DNA of 64,000 nucleotides from Melampsora larici-populina 98AG31 (GCF_000204055.1 NW_006768839.1:336818-400817), one strand, 5' to 3'; shown: positions 36,384 to 47,794, counted from the stretch's first letter. The notes: generated by a model from the letters alone, not told the origin. Numbers and translations: made by a program.

Positions 36384-37440
36384 GCTAGGTGGCCTTACCT
36401 TAAAAGTAAGGCCACCTAGCTCTTAGGTGGCCTGACCATGTCACGGTCACTCTGTGATCGTGCCGTGTTATATTTGGTCCGGGGCCAAGGATGAAAGTCA
36501 TCTTGGCCCCAGACTCCATCGCACGATCACCCAGTGATTGTGCGATGGCAAGGCAGCCTAGGTGGCCTGATCATTCGAATAGGACGCCTAACTGCTAGGT
36601 GGCCTTACTTCTAAGGTAAGGCCACCTACCAGGTGGCCTATTCGAATGATCAGGCCACCTAGCTGCCGCTAGGTGCTCCCACCGCACAATCACCGAGTGA
36701 TCGTGCGGTGTAGAAGTCCGGGCCGGGGCCTAGTGAAGTCTAGGCCCCGGTAGCTACCGCACAATCACTCGGTGATCGTGTGGTGGCTGGGTAGGCCACC
36801 TAGGCTTGCTAGGTGGCCTATTTGATCGAATAGGCCACCTATCTGCTAGGTGGCCTTACTTTTAAGGTAAGACCACCTAGCAGGTGGCCTGATCATTCGA
36901 TCAGGCCACCCAGCAAGCCTAGGTGGCCTATTCGATCGAATAGGCCACCTAGCAGCTGCTAGGTGGTCACACCGCACGATCACCCAGTGATCGTGCGGTG
37001 GTGAAGGCCGGTGAAGGCCGGCCGGGGCCTAGTGAAGTCTAGGCCCCGGTAGCTACCGCACGATCACTCGGTGATCGTGCGGTAGCTGCACAGGCCACCT
37101 AGGCCAGTTAGGTGGCCTTACTTTTAAGGTAAGGCCACCTAGCTAGGTGGCCTGATCATTCGATCAGGCCACCTAGCGGCTGCTAGGTGGTCCCACCGCA
37201 CGATCACCCAGTGATTGTGCGGTGGTGAACGCCGGCCGTGGCCTAGTAAAGTCTAGGCCCCGGTAGCTACCGCACAATCACTCGGTGATCGTGCGGTAGC
37301 TGCACAGGCCACCTAAGAGCTAGGACACCTAGCGCTTAGGTGGCCGCGTCATCGCACGATCACCGAGTGATCATGCGATGGCTAGGCCACTTAACCGCTA
37401 GGTGTCCTAGCGGTTAAGTGGGTAAGTGGTTGATTCGATT
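36384..37440. repeat. Dense array of perfect and near-perfect palindromes (hairpin satellite)
   Basis: About 1.06 kb consists almost wholly of inverted repeats. The first is GCTAGGTGGCCTTAC (36384-36398) paired with GTAAGGCCACCTAGC (36406-36420). Recurrent modules are CTAGGTGGCC/GGCCACCTAG, CCGCACGATCAC/GTGATCGTGCGG and GGGGCCTAG/CTAGGCCCC. The last two recur in the same order near 36.69-36.79, 36.97-37.09 and 37.20-37.31 kb, giving a higher-order unit of about 225-285 bp. The final hairpins use AACCGCTAGG/CCTAGCGGTT and TAAGTGGTTGAT/ATCAACCACTTA. It is GC-richer than its surroundings and lies between two genes of element B. Confidence 0.95.
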
Positions 37441-38599
37441 TTGATCAACCACTTACCTTTCATCTCACCTTCAACCACCAACCACCGATTTCCAATCGAT
37501 CGATCGGTGTTCAAAATCAAAAATCGACATTTCGACATCTATCAATCCAATCGATTCATACAAGGGGCTCAATTTGAAGGTTGTATATGTTTTGAACTTG
37601 ATCAAAGACTCTCCTGATCAAAAGAAGATACCATGAAGTACTTAAACTAACATTTGGTTTTTTTTATGTGGTTTCCTTTCTTTTCTGTTTCTGTCTTTCA
37701 TTTTACTTTTGATCTTAGGTTTAAGTCAAGAGAAGGTCATCTGGAAGGATATCATAAATCAAAGACATTGATTCATCAATTTCAATTTATTTTTTATCTT
37801 TTACAATCCAAACAAAAGGACTTCAACAAAAACAAAATAGTTGAAACATCAAGTTGGTTTAATTTTATTTCAAAAGAAGACAAACAACTTTAAATCACTT
37901 ACTTAAATCATCCAATTAGATTTATTTTCTATATTTCATCATCTCATCAAAAGAGAATTAACAAATTGAAAGTAGTTGAATCATCAAATTGTTTTCATTT
38001 TTTTTCAAAAGAACATAGACAAGATCAAATCACTTAAATCTTCCAAATTGATTTACTTTTGGTTCTTTTATAATCTCATCAAAAGAACAAATTGGTTTCA
38101 TATTATATAAAAAGATCATAAACAAAATCATATAAATTAAATCATCCAATTGACTTTATTTTATATCTTTGATAATCTCCTCAAAATAATATCATCAAAA
38201 TTACAATAAAAAATTCATCAATTTTTTCTATCAAATTAACATAAACAAACTCAATTCACTTAAAACATCCAAATTTTTTCTCATTTTCTATTTTCTATTT
38301 TTTTTTAATCTCATCAGAACAAGGTCAACCAAAACAAATTAGTAGAATCATCAATTTGGTTTTATTTTTTTGATTTTATACTCTCATCATCAGAAGATAA
38401 ACCAAAACCAATCAAATTGGTTTTAAGTTTTTACTTTTATAATCTCATCAAAATCAGATCAACAAAATCAAAAGACTTGATTCTTCAAATTTCTTTTATT
38501 TTTTTACTTCAATTTCTCACTCAATTTTTCAACTTTATGATCCAGTTTATTTCTTGAGTTTGTTATATTCATTTCTTATCAAATAAATACGTAATAGAT
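37441..38599 (+). other. AT-rich interval upstream of the unknown gene of element B
   Basis: From ~37.75 kb a degenerate ~90-110 bp motif recurs. It features variants of AATCATCAAATTGGTTTTATTTT and CTCATCAAAA and looks like an old tandem repeat or long intron. No coding frame is supported. Confidence 0.4.
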
Positions 38600-41493
38600 A
38601 TGCCTTTTGAAAACCGTCCTTCCCCTCCTCACTTGAACTTCAGTGAGGAGAAAAGTCAGGCCTCTTCTGTACACTCTGATTCTGACCTGGACGAACTCGA
38701 GATGAAGAATAAACCTGCCTCACAGCCGAAATTTCCTGCTCCAAGTTTCCAGGCTTTCTCTCAAGCACCGTCAGTTCCTGGTCCTCTGGATGCTGTTCAA
38801 CAAGTTGGATTATCCGATCACAAAGTCCAGGAAATCTCAAAGGAAGAATATTACCGGAATGTGAACTCGACTTTGGCCATCCTCAAGGAACAGCTTAAAG
38901 TTGCCGGTCTTCCTCCTTGAGTTTATGATTTGATTGAACAAGCTGGAAAGGAATGTGATAACGCTTTTGAAGGTTGATATTGATCATTTAATTCTTTCTT
39001 TTTGGGTGCTTTCTGACCCCTTTTCTTTTGCAGACTTAGAGCGAGGAAAACGTCCACCAACTCGACCCAATGTGAAGGTCATCTGGATTCAAGATGACTC
39101 CCCGCCTCCGCCCAACCAAAGGCGTTCTGAACGTACCCGCGAAGACGCTCCCAGCTACTCCAGCACTCAGATGCGCTCGAAACGGACCCGTTTGAATCTT
39201 AGCTCGAAACCCAAGGACCCCATCAATGATCATGATTCGAATGAGGATGCCGAATGAGACAATGATTCGAATTCTGGTGGCCATGAGGACGAGGAAGAAG
39301 AAAAATCAAATGATGAAGTTGTTCAACACGAATCTCAAAATGAAAAAGAACAAGCAGAAGAACAAGATCAAGACAAAGTTTCAACCTCAGATGAACTAGA
39401 TATTCCTCCGGTCAAATTATCTCAAAAATCTCTACGGAAAGGAGTCATTCAATCAACCTCATCAGACTTAGATGGAGAACCAATCTCCTCACCTCTTTCG
39501 TCTCCACCACCACTCCTGGAACCTTCTCTTGGGCCATCATCCGAACTTGAGGATGAGGAAATAGGGTTAGGGATAATCAGGGAGCCCCGAACCTCCCCGG
39601 CTCCTGATCAAATTCTGGCTCACGAAAAATCTCAGGTTCCCGAACAGTCATTAGCTCCCGAACAGTCTCTGGATCCTGAACTATCTCTAGCTCCTGAACG
39701 ATCTCTAGCTCCTGAATGCTCTCCGGCGCCCGAACGCTCTCCGGCTCCGGTTCCCAAAAGATCCTCTGATCTGCCTTTGAGATTGCCTGCAGACGTTAAT
39801 ACATTACCTGCAGAAGTTCTTGGCAACCACCCTCCGGTCACCACAGAGGCATCCGAACGTAATACCAGCGACGTGGGACCTGGTTCAAACCGTAATGAAG
39901 ATATCAAAATGGAGGTTGGATCCCCGGTGGAACCAATTACCCAGCTCATCAAGAACCAAATTGGTCAGTTTGTATTTTACGTTCGGCCAGGTCATACTCA
40001 GGGTAAGAGCTCTGTGAAAACACTATTTTAACTTTTCCTCTCTTTTTGACCATTCTCGTCTCTCATAGACACGAATGTCCAAGTCAAACCATGTGAAGAC
40101 GAAATGGATCTAGACATTCCAGTATTTGACTCAACTGAAGTGGCAACTATTCCAGCCAACTTGCCTCCCGCAATCTCGGAGACGGAATTTATCCTGAAGC
40201 ATCAAGAAGTTTTCTGTCAAAGTTTCACCAAATTTCTGGCCAAAAAGATGTCTTCAGCTACCTTTGCCAAAGGTAGAGACAGTGCTTTCAACTTGATCAC
40301 CATGAGGCTTGAACATATTCCTCTCTTGGAAAAGCCATCTTTCCAATTACCTCCGGGAACGTGTTTTTCGGGCAGCAAGATGTCCAATTCAGCATGGCTT
40401 GAATTTGTTAATGAGCAAGGTTAGTGCATATGATTTATTGAACTTTGGTAAAATAAATCAACTGACATACCCTTTTGTCACAGGACTTCAATTCTTCACA
40501 CCTGCTGAAGGTGAATTGCTGTTTAGCTCCGAAATATGGAGCCCTTCTTTGTTTCAAGATTCTTTCAATCCGGACCTGGATACAAAGTTATGGCCTTTTC
40601 ACGTATGGCGGACTGTGCGGCCTATTGGATGTCCTTCCAAAAAGAAACGTCAAGAGGTTTCTAATTTATTTCAAGATGCTATTGCGGTGGCTGGGGATCA
40701 AGTCATTCACAAGAATACCTTTGAAGAAAACCCGGATGCTACTCCTTATGAAAATAGTTATAGATTTGTTTCTCATTTATTATTAACTCGTCCAACCTTA
40801 GGCTCCAGCGGTGGCGGAGAAAATCTACTTACTTCAGGCTCGTCAGGATCTCAATTAATTGCACACGAATCCGCAGTGGTCAAAGCCGGTACATTGAATA
40901 ATCTTCAAAACTTTTCAGTCAGTGTTCACGATGTATTAATGGGGCTAGCTGTAATGGATTTACATTCAAAAATTCCTGAAAAAGCAACTGATACTGAGCA
41001 AAAACAAATCAAAAAAGATATCAACAAGAAGATTGAAGAATTGAAGGAGGTTGGGTTTGCATGGGGTTCCTTGGCCGGTTTCATTACTAGTGGTGTTAGA
41101 GGATTAATGTTGGCTTCAAGAGATAAGCATGTGCCAGTGGGCAATGCTATGGCAATCATCAAGGCTGCGGAAGAAATTCAAAAGTTGGAGAAGATTCAGA
41201 TCAAGGAGAAGATTTGGTGCCGGACTCATGATTACATTATGGGACTTTTGGTCAAAGGCTATTTCCCTCACAAGCGGTCAGTTCATCCTGGGAAATCAGT
41301 GTTTGGAGAAGTCAAGGTTCAAAAGATTCAGCTGGCCATATGCCTGGCCTACGACATTGGATACTATTGGTCGGTGCAGGTACCAGGTATGACTTGTGCT
41401 ATTCTTCCTAAAGCTTATATCCCTTTGGTGAAGATCAACAACACCAAGCTGACAGTTGTAGGGGAAGAGGAAGATGCAATGGATATTGAGTAA
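38600..41493 (+). pseudogene. Unknown 900-codon protein of element B, two TGA codons
   Basis: Exons 38600-38972, 39034-40002, 40069-40419 and 40484-41493 sum to exactly 901 codons including the stop. The frame is broken only by TGA at 38918-38920 (context TTGA) and 39255-39257. Layout: polar Ser/Pro-rich start; basic patch with RRSERTREDAPSYSS; a long acidic stretch; six-residue repeats of PERSLA type (about 39.65-39.76 kb). A well-structured C-terminal half (40.1-41.5 kb) contains HQEVFCQSFTKFLAKKM, LWPFHVWRTVRPIGCPS, VSVHDVLMGLAVMDL and AICLAYDIGYYWSVQVPG. I recognise no catalytic motif and no family. The globular C-terminus behind a disordered N-terminus resembles a DNA-associated or structural protein, which is guesswork. 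Confidence 0.7.
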
Positions 41494-42056
41494 ATGTTTT
41501 GTATCCTCTATGTTTTGTTTTCTTCTTTTGTCACCAAAATACTCTTATGTAAGCAATGTTAACTATCATTGGTTCTTGAGTAATAAAACTTTCCGTGGTA
41601 CAACCTTGTGTGAACCATATGATGACATGTGAGATATGTAAACATACCAACTGTAACATGTAAGGCTACATGTGTATACACCGTGTAATGGCTGACCACA
41701 ACTCAGCCACCATTTGAGAGGAAGCATTTAACCAGTCCTTCATTCCCAGTTTCTTCTGATCTTATTATTATTTAATTCTGTTCTGTCCGCTTCCTTCAAT
41801 TTGTTGAATCAACCAAGGTAATCCATGTTCTTCCTTTGTCTTCCCGTCTGTTCTTTACTTCACCGAGATGAAGACAGATCATATAAGAAGATATATTATA
41901 TCCTCAAGAAGGAATCCACAAGAAGCCGAATCTAATTGAATGTAGATGAATAAATCAATCAACATTTCTCAAACATCTGTTCAATTCATCGCAAAAGAAG
42001 ACTCATATAATTCAAAACATTTACCTCTCATGATTTACTCACCAACAATTATTGAA
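41494..42056. other. Non-coding interval downstream of the unknown gene
   Basis: Contains a likely 3' UTR with AATAAA at 41581 shortly after the stop codon, then gene-free sequence up to the 227-bp repeats. Confidence 0.4.
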
Positions 42057-42065
42057 GACGGTGGC

Positions 42066-42690
42066 ACTTGAGATACATGCAGAGATGTTTATGTCTCGTG
42101 AAGGGCAGGGCAAGTGACTGAGGGGTCCCCCAACTACCAGCCTAACCCTTTGCTAAATGTATCTCAGTGCTTCTGCATCTCATTCCTCAAGAAATTACTC
42201 AATACTTATTCAATCAATGATTCACAAATGCAAATTAACTTAAATGATTTACAGCTCACCGTTATTCACATTGAATCATGGAAGACGGAAGTACTTGAGA
42301 TACATGCACAGATGTTTATGTCTCGTGAAGGGCAGGGCAAGTGACTGAGGGGTCCCCCAACTACCAGCCTAACCCTTTGCTAAATGTATCTCAGTGCTTC
42401 CGCATTTCATTCCTCAAGAAATTACTCAATACTTATTCAATCAATGATTCATAAATGCAAATTAACTTAAATGATTTACCGCTCACCGTTATTCACATTG
42501 ACTCATGGAAGACGGAAGTACTTGAGATACATGCAGAGATGTTTATGTCTCGTGAAGGGCAGGGCAAGTGACCGAGGGGACCCCCAACTACCAGCCTAAC
42601 CCTTTGCTAAATGTATCTCAGTGCTTCCGCATTTCATTCCTCAAGAAATTACTCAATACTTATTCATTCAATTATTCATTCATAAGATCT
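42066..42690. repeat. 227-bp tandem repeat upstream of the Tet-like gene
   Basis: ACTTGAGATACATGC begins at 42066, 42293 and 42520, giving two full copies and most of a third with only a few differences. Each unit contains GTCTCGTGAAGGGCAGGGCA and GGTCCCCCAACTACCAGCC. The array ends about 125 bp before the start codon of the Tet-like gene, so it may lie in its promoter. Confidence 0.95.
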
Positions 42691-42815
42691 CACATTGAAT
42701 CATTTCATACAACCAAAATTTTATTCACTTATTTCTTTGCATCCCCACACACATTCCAAAATATTCAAGTGTTGAACATACCATTAATCAAAGCAATGTT
42801 TTTTTTTCCCTGTAG

Positions 42816-44450
42816 ATGCCCAAACCAGTATCTGAACTCCGAAAGCAAAAGATGGTTGAGTACCAAAAGCGGAAGAAGGCTCAACAACACAATGCCCAAC
42901 GGGATCCGGTCCGGGATGTTGGAAGAGAACATGTCAGTCAAAGAATCAAAGCAGGAATCAAAGACCGGTTTGGCTTGCCAGAGGACTGTGATGTATTCCG
43001 AGTTCCTCAATTTGGGAACAGGAAAGAGCGAGTAGTGACCTATGGGACTGTGGTACTTGTGAATCTGGCTGGAAATAAGCTTATATGTGTTGCTAGGTTC
43101 AACAAAGAGGTCAAGTCCCTCGAACTTTCTGTTGTTTCCACATGGCTGACATTTCTTACTGCAGGACCCCGCCAGCATTGACCCTGCCCAAGTGCAACTT
43201 TGGAAAGACTTTCGAAGGGCTATCAAGATCATGCATCAACACTCTGAAGCACGGGGAGTAATCAAGGAAAATCATGCAGTCAAGATGCTACCGCCCCACG
43301 AGCGGCAAGGTACTATGAAAGCATTTGGTCACAGATCATCTAAGCGTGCTGGACAATATCAAAGAGGAACAGTTATTGGTTTGTTTATCTTCACCTTTCC
43401 AAAGGAGGACATTTCAGAAACTTAATTTGTTCAATGTCTTAACACCAGCCACCTATGCCCAAAATTCATCTACCAGCGAGGACCCAGCCAAACTAGACGA
43501 GGACAAAGCCCACCAAGATGAACTTCCTTGGGTAGTGGACTTTCATGCTGAAAGGTCATGTTCATTATCTCTATTTGTGTATGATTCCAACAAGAAGCTG
43601 GCCGAAGACACTGATGCCCCGTCGTGGGGATCAAAAGAGCCGGTGCCTGGTAGCAAAGAGTGGGAGAAATCACCCAATGCCCAAGTCTTTGGGGACAAGG
43701 CTTTTGTGGGATCCAATGTGATTGCTACCACTGGAGGATTCCGCAACAAAGTTCATTGTGACTTTGATGCCACTGGATTTGCTTCTGGTTTCTTCTGCTT
43801 AATTGATGCGAACACATGTTGAGTATTTAATATTCACAGTCTTATGACCAATCTGCTGACATATGTAGTCTATTACAGCTGAAATTATTACTCCGGCAAG
43901 AAGACTCAAACTTTTGGCCGAGAGGAAGGAAGAAATTGAACTAGAGAAGAAGACTGGACACCGCATTGATAAGAAGCATCCCCAAGTTGGTGCCAAGTTT
44001 GTAATTCACATCAGTCACTATTTCAAGTTTATTGTAGACATCAATGCAGCTGATGTGGTAGAATTACTGTGGGCGACAGATGTTCGCCACAACACCGAAC
44101 ATTTTTTATTTTCTGAAGGAGAGAAAAAAAAGACAACATACTTGCAGGGTGCTGTAACAAGGGAAAAAACCAAGGCAAGAAAAGGGATTGGAAAGAGTAA
44201 AGGGGCGGTAGACCATGTACTTGCTTATGCTTGTAGCACTCAGATCAGTACCACTGTGGTGGCAGCAATGAAGGAGATTATGGAACAGCGGGTTGGTTTG
44301 GATGATGAGAGCTGGGAAAAATTGCACAGCGGCCTTGCAGAGACCTACGATAAGCAGATGCAACGGAAACGGGCCAATTTGGACCATCTTCAGAATAAGA
44401 TTACTTCTTATAAGGAAACAAAAGGTTCAGCACTCAGATTTTTAAAATGA
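42816..44450 (+). CDS. Tet-like 2OG-Fe(II) dioxygenase, apparently intact, in element B
   Basis: Exons 42816-43109, 43165-43371, 43418-43817 and 43879-44450 sum to 1,473 nt (490 codons plus stop) with no internal stop. The N-terminus is basic (ELRKQKMVEYQKRKKAQQHN). The core has GGFRNKVHCDFDATGFASGF, supplying the HxD iron ligands, then ASGFFCLIDANT. After the last intron come ADVVELLWATDVRHNT with the distal His, and a basic segment that may hold the 2-oxoglutarate-binding residue. This matches the Tet-like oxygenase family common in rusts. TET/JBP enzymes oxidise methylated bases in DNA, and fungal members are known to travel with DNA transposons. The last ~110 residues are helical. The gene converges on the alpha-kinase with 140 bp between stops. 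It is the only cargo gene in B without visible damage. Confidence 0.7.
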
Positions 44451-44590
44451 TATATACATGTTTTTTTTTGTTTTTAAGATGATAATTTTGTGAGCAAAGG
44501 GTTTTTGTAAATTTTTGAATTTTTTAAGAGCAACAAATTTTGGAATACAGATTGAAAGGAACAAATTTACTCCTGAATTTCCGCCTGGTG

Positions 44591-46756
44591 CTAATCTCTT
44601 GCTGGAATATGAGTCTGTTCCCCAGACTTACCTCCATACAACAGCTCCATCTCCTCCCGTAGACTTAATTTTGCTACCTTTGGCGGTAGCAACCCCAGGT
44701 GCTTGCATATCTTGTTGCATTCGTGCTGGGTAGAGAAGTTCTCCAAGCCTTTCCTTCCAGTATTTCCGTTGCACCAAGCCATACTGGGGCCAAAACAAAC
44801 CGTCAGGCAAAATGTTGGAATGCAAGCACAAAAGTACTTACTTGCTCGTATCCACAATCAAAGGGTCTGTCAATACCAAACCTACCCCCTGAAGATCCGC
44901 AACCATTCTTCTTCCGTCATAGTGTTTATGAGACCAATGACTGAGAGCTTGCATTACTTCATTGACTAAAGGACTGTCTGAAGGCCGGAGTTCAAAGTTG
45001 TGATTGCTGGTATACTTGCGGTATTGTGTAACATCAAGTACTTCTTCAAAGAAATAAGCACATTCTGTCGTAGCACTGCTTCCTGCATAGACCGACAAGT
45101 TTTGAACCATCTGGAAAATAAAAACATGTTATCGAGAAAGCTTGAATAAAATGGGATCCATATATTTGACTCACACGAATGTTTTGGATAGCTTCAACCG
45201 TTGCAGGGAAAAGTTGAATTTCATTCAGACCCAAAGGGGCTTTCTTAAACTTTTCAATCACCATGGAAACAGCAGCATACACTCCACCGGATTCTTTATG
45301 GACAGCCAGATGAGTCATATTGGGAGGCAGCTCCCTCCGCTTCTTGGCAACCATCGGAGTGACCTCTCCACCAGGTGTTCTTCCAAAGGCATTGTAACAT
45401 GTCCTGAAAGAACCTTCTCCAATCACCACACTTTCATCAACTTTGAAATGATACGGTGTTACCACCCATTCAGGTTTACCTTCTGCATTTCCTGTCAAAA
45501 TGCATTTTTTCCCAACGGTGAAACCGTCTGTAGTCTCAGCAGGTGGAACAGGGCGAGCCATGGGAAGCTTTCGTCCAAATACGGAGATATCAATAGCCTC
45601 TCTGAAATCAAAGGCCGGTACTAAGGAGGGCATGTCAGCCAGACCAAAAATGAGTAGTGAACAAGAGCGGTGAGCTTACCTGTCTGGTGAGGTGGTATCA
45701 CATGAGTCATAGCTACAGGAGCCACATCACTCTGAGCACGGTGGGGAGATTTTCGTGGGGTGATGGGTGGCGGGAGTGTGTATGTACTATTCTTGGTTTT
45801 AAAATTAGAAGCCTTCTTTCGAGTGACTCGTGGTGAGGTGACTTTTGTTGAAGTTGAAGGTGTACACCCGGCTTTCTTGCTTGGCTGGAATATTTCGACA
45901 CTCAAAGGCAGATCACCATCACTATCACTATCACTATCACCATAATTCGCTTCTTCATCTCCATCATCTAATAACATCTCCTCATAAGTCAAATGTTGAG
46001 ATGCCTTTCTTTTAGCTTGTCGTTGAGGTTGTACCGGCTTACTGGTGGAAGGTCAAAGCCAAGGATTATTTTTGACATATTTGTCAGCCAGAAAAATTAG
46101 CTCAAGGCTAGGTTCTCCTTTAGTGTCGTCAAGATATCTGGCAAAAACTTCATTGTTATGTAAGACCACAGGTGCTTTCCGGCCACGGCCGGTTTTGGCC
46201 AGGTTGAAATACTCAGAGTTGTAAACTTTGGGTGCATGAGGGTAAAGAGGAGAGTCAACAGAGTGGTCCCACAGGTTGAAGATGCCTTCCTTAGTGGCGT
46301 CCAAGAGTGTCAACAATGACCTATCCACAGTGAAAGTTCCCCGAAGTAGACCATGAGCGAAAGAGCCAGTCTCGTATATCACCATCCATCCTACAGAGCA
46401 TACTCGGCCAGTGTGAGTGGTGAAAGGTGGAGGTTTAGGTGCTGCTGGGTGACCATTAAACATGCGGTTGCTGCTAGCTTGTTTCTTGGCAGCAGCTCGC
46501 TTTGACTTGTCGCTTTGAAGTTGGTGGACATGAGTACCAGTGGAAGTCGAGGGACGGGCTGCAACAGCTGCTTTGGCATTGATGACCTTGAGATTGGCAG
46601 GGCGGGGTTGGGAAGGTTGGGTGGGTGCCTGCTGGGGGGGGGAGAAGGAACCTTTTTGTTTCGGTCCGCATTGATGTTTTCAAGGCAGGGTCCACATATT
46701 TTGTGTTTGCCTTGACGAAGAGTACTTTGACATAAGGGACAAGTAGGACGGTTCAT
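44591..46756 (-). pseudogene. Alpha-kinase of element B with N-terminal zinc ribbon
   Basis: Exons 45680-46756, 45175-45620, 44842-45110 and 44591-44783. The N-terminus MNRPTCPLCQSTLRQGKHKI plus CGPC forms a four-Cys zinc ribbon, as in the element A kinase. A linker and a domain with FNLWDHSVDSPLYPHAPKVY follow, then an acidic Ser/Asp stretch. The kinase domain has VVIGEGSFRTCYNAFG, MVAKKRREL, AVSMVIEKFKK and FEEVLDVTQYRKY. It continues with MVADLQGVGLVLTDP, GNTGRKGLENFSTQHECNKI and CKHLGL. Exon lengths total 1,985 nt, one short of a multiple of three. The frame change falls at a run of nine G at 46634-46642, so it may be a real indel or a sequencing error. A TGA (TTGA context) lies at 46053-46055. 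The gene starts right at the inner edge of the right minisatellite. Confidence 0.85.
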
Positions 46757-46759
46757 GAT

Positions 46760-47260
46760 GGTGAAATATGAATTTCTGAGAAACCAAAGTTGAAGAAGAT
46801 TGAAGCTGATTGAAGTTGATTGAAGAAGATTAAAGTCAATCGGAGAAGATTGAAGTCGATTGAAGTCGATTGAAGAAGATTGAAGAAGATTGAAACCGAT
46901 TCAAGATGATTGAAGAATATTGAAGAGGATTCAAGAAGATTGAAGAAGATTGAAGAAGATTGAAACCGATTCAAGAAGATTGAAGAAGATTGAAACCGAT
47001 TGAAACCGATTCAAGAAGATTGAAGAAGATTGAAGTCGATCAAAGAGAATTGAAGAATACTAGGGAACAATGAAGCCGATACAAGAATATTGAAGAAGGG
47101 TGAAGCCGATCCAAGAATATCAAAGAAGATTGAAGACAATCAAAGAAGGATGAAGAAGAGTAAAGATGGTCAAATAAGGATGAAGAAGAGTGAAGAAGAG
47201 TGAAGAAGATCAAATAAGGATGAAGAAGAGTGGAGACGATCAAAGAGGTTCAGTGTAGTG
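46760..47260 (-). repeat. GAAGATTGAA minisatellite at the right of element B
   Basis: This is the reverse-complement counterpart of the array at 30090-30850. It is dominated by TTGAAGAAGATTGAAGAAGA with TTGAAACCGATT and TTGAAGTCGATT variants. It runs up to the kinase start codon. Confidence 0.9.
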
Positions 47261-47464
47261 TAGGTTTGGTTGAACAAGTGGATGGGTGGAGACTATGACA
47301 AAAGTTGGAGGAATGACTAAGATGATTGGTGATGGTGTGTGGGTTGTGTGATTGGTTGAGAGGTAGAGAGGTAGAGAGGTACACTTTTCATCATCTAATG
47401 TGAAGTTTTCATTTTTGGGGTCTTTGTTTATGGTTTGTTAATTGTTGTTTTTTGATTATCGACA

Positions 47465-47794
47465 TTTGTTTTTTGATTTTCAACTTTTGATTTTTTGATT
47501 TTTTGATTTTTGAATTTTGATGTCCTCTTTTGTGGTTTCCTGGTACTTTTTGTGTCAATGCGACAATGGGGTGACAAATGTTGAGTTCCAAGTTGTGAAT
47601 CTACTGAAATTTGGGCCGTAACCTGGTCTGAAAGGGGTTTCTGCCATGACTTTTACTCCGGTACAGGGGTTTTATCCCTGTATTTGAGTATTTTCTCGAG
47701 TTTTGTCTTTGATTTTTGAATTTTGCACCCGGGAATTGTGATTTTTGTTTTTTTGTTTTTTGCATTGTCACCTTGACACCTCTCGCATTCCGTA
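47465..47794 (-). repeat. Right terminal inverted repeat of element B
   Basis: Reverse complement of the left end at 29606-29935, ending in CGCATTCCGTA at 47794. The following GGTCCA is the target duplication. Confidence 0.9.

Larger units (their letters stand above)
29606..47794 (+). mobile_element. Element B: 18.2-kb cargo-bearing DNA transposon
   Basis: The left end begins TACGGAATGCGAGACG (29606). The right end read on minus begins TACGGAATGCGAGAGG (47794). Similarity between the two ends continues for about 330 bp and resumes as the same CTTCAATCTTC-type minisatellite on both sides. Perfect GGTCCA copies flank it. Contents: integrase-like transposase (+), SNF2 ATPase (-), palindrome array, unknown 900-codon gene (+), 227-bp repeats, Tet-like dioxygenase (+), alpha-kinase (-). 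The termini share the TACGGAANNCGNGA pattern with element A, so both are one superfamily. B lies inside A, hence inserted later. Relative to A (about 5 kb, transposase plus kinase), B carries three extra genes. Confidence 0.88.

Noticed and set aside
39632..39952. Minus-strand Gly/Ser/Arg repeat protein
   Set aside because: It is the complement of the six-residue repeats in the plus-strand unknown gene.
29606..47794. Polinton/Maverick or Starship
   Set aside because: The size and 6-bp duplications recall Polintons, but no DNA polymerase B, packaging ATPase or capsid gene is visible and the ends differ. No DUF3435-type tyrosine recombinase as in Starships is present.
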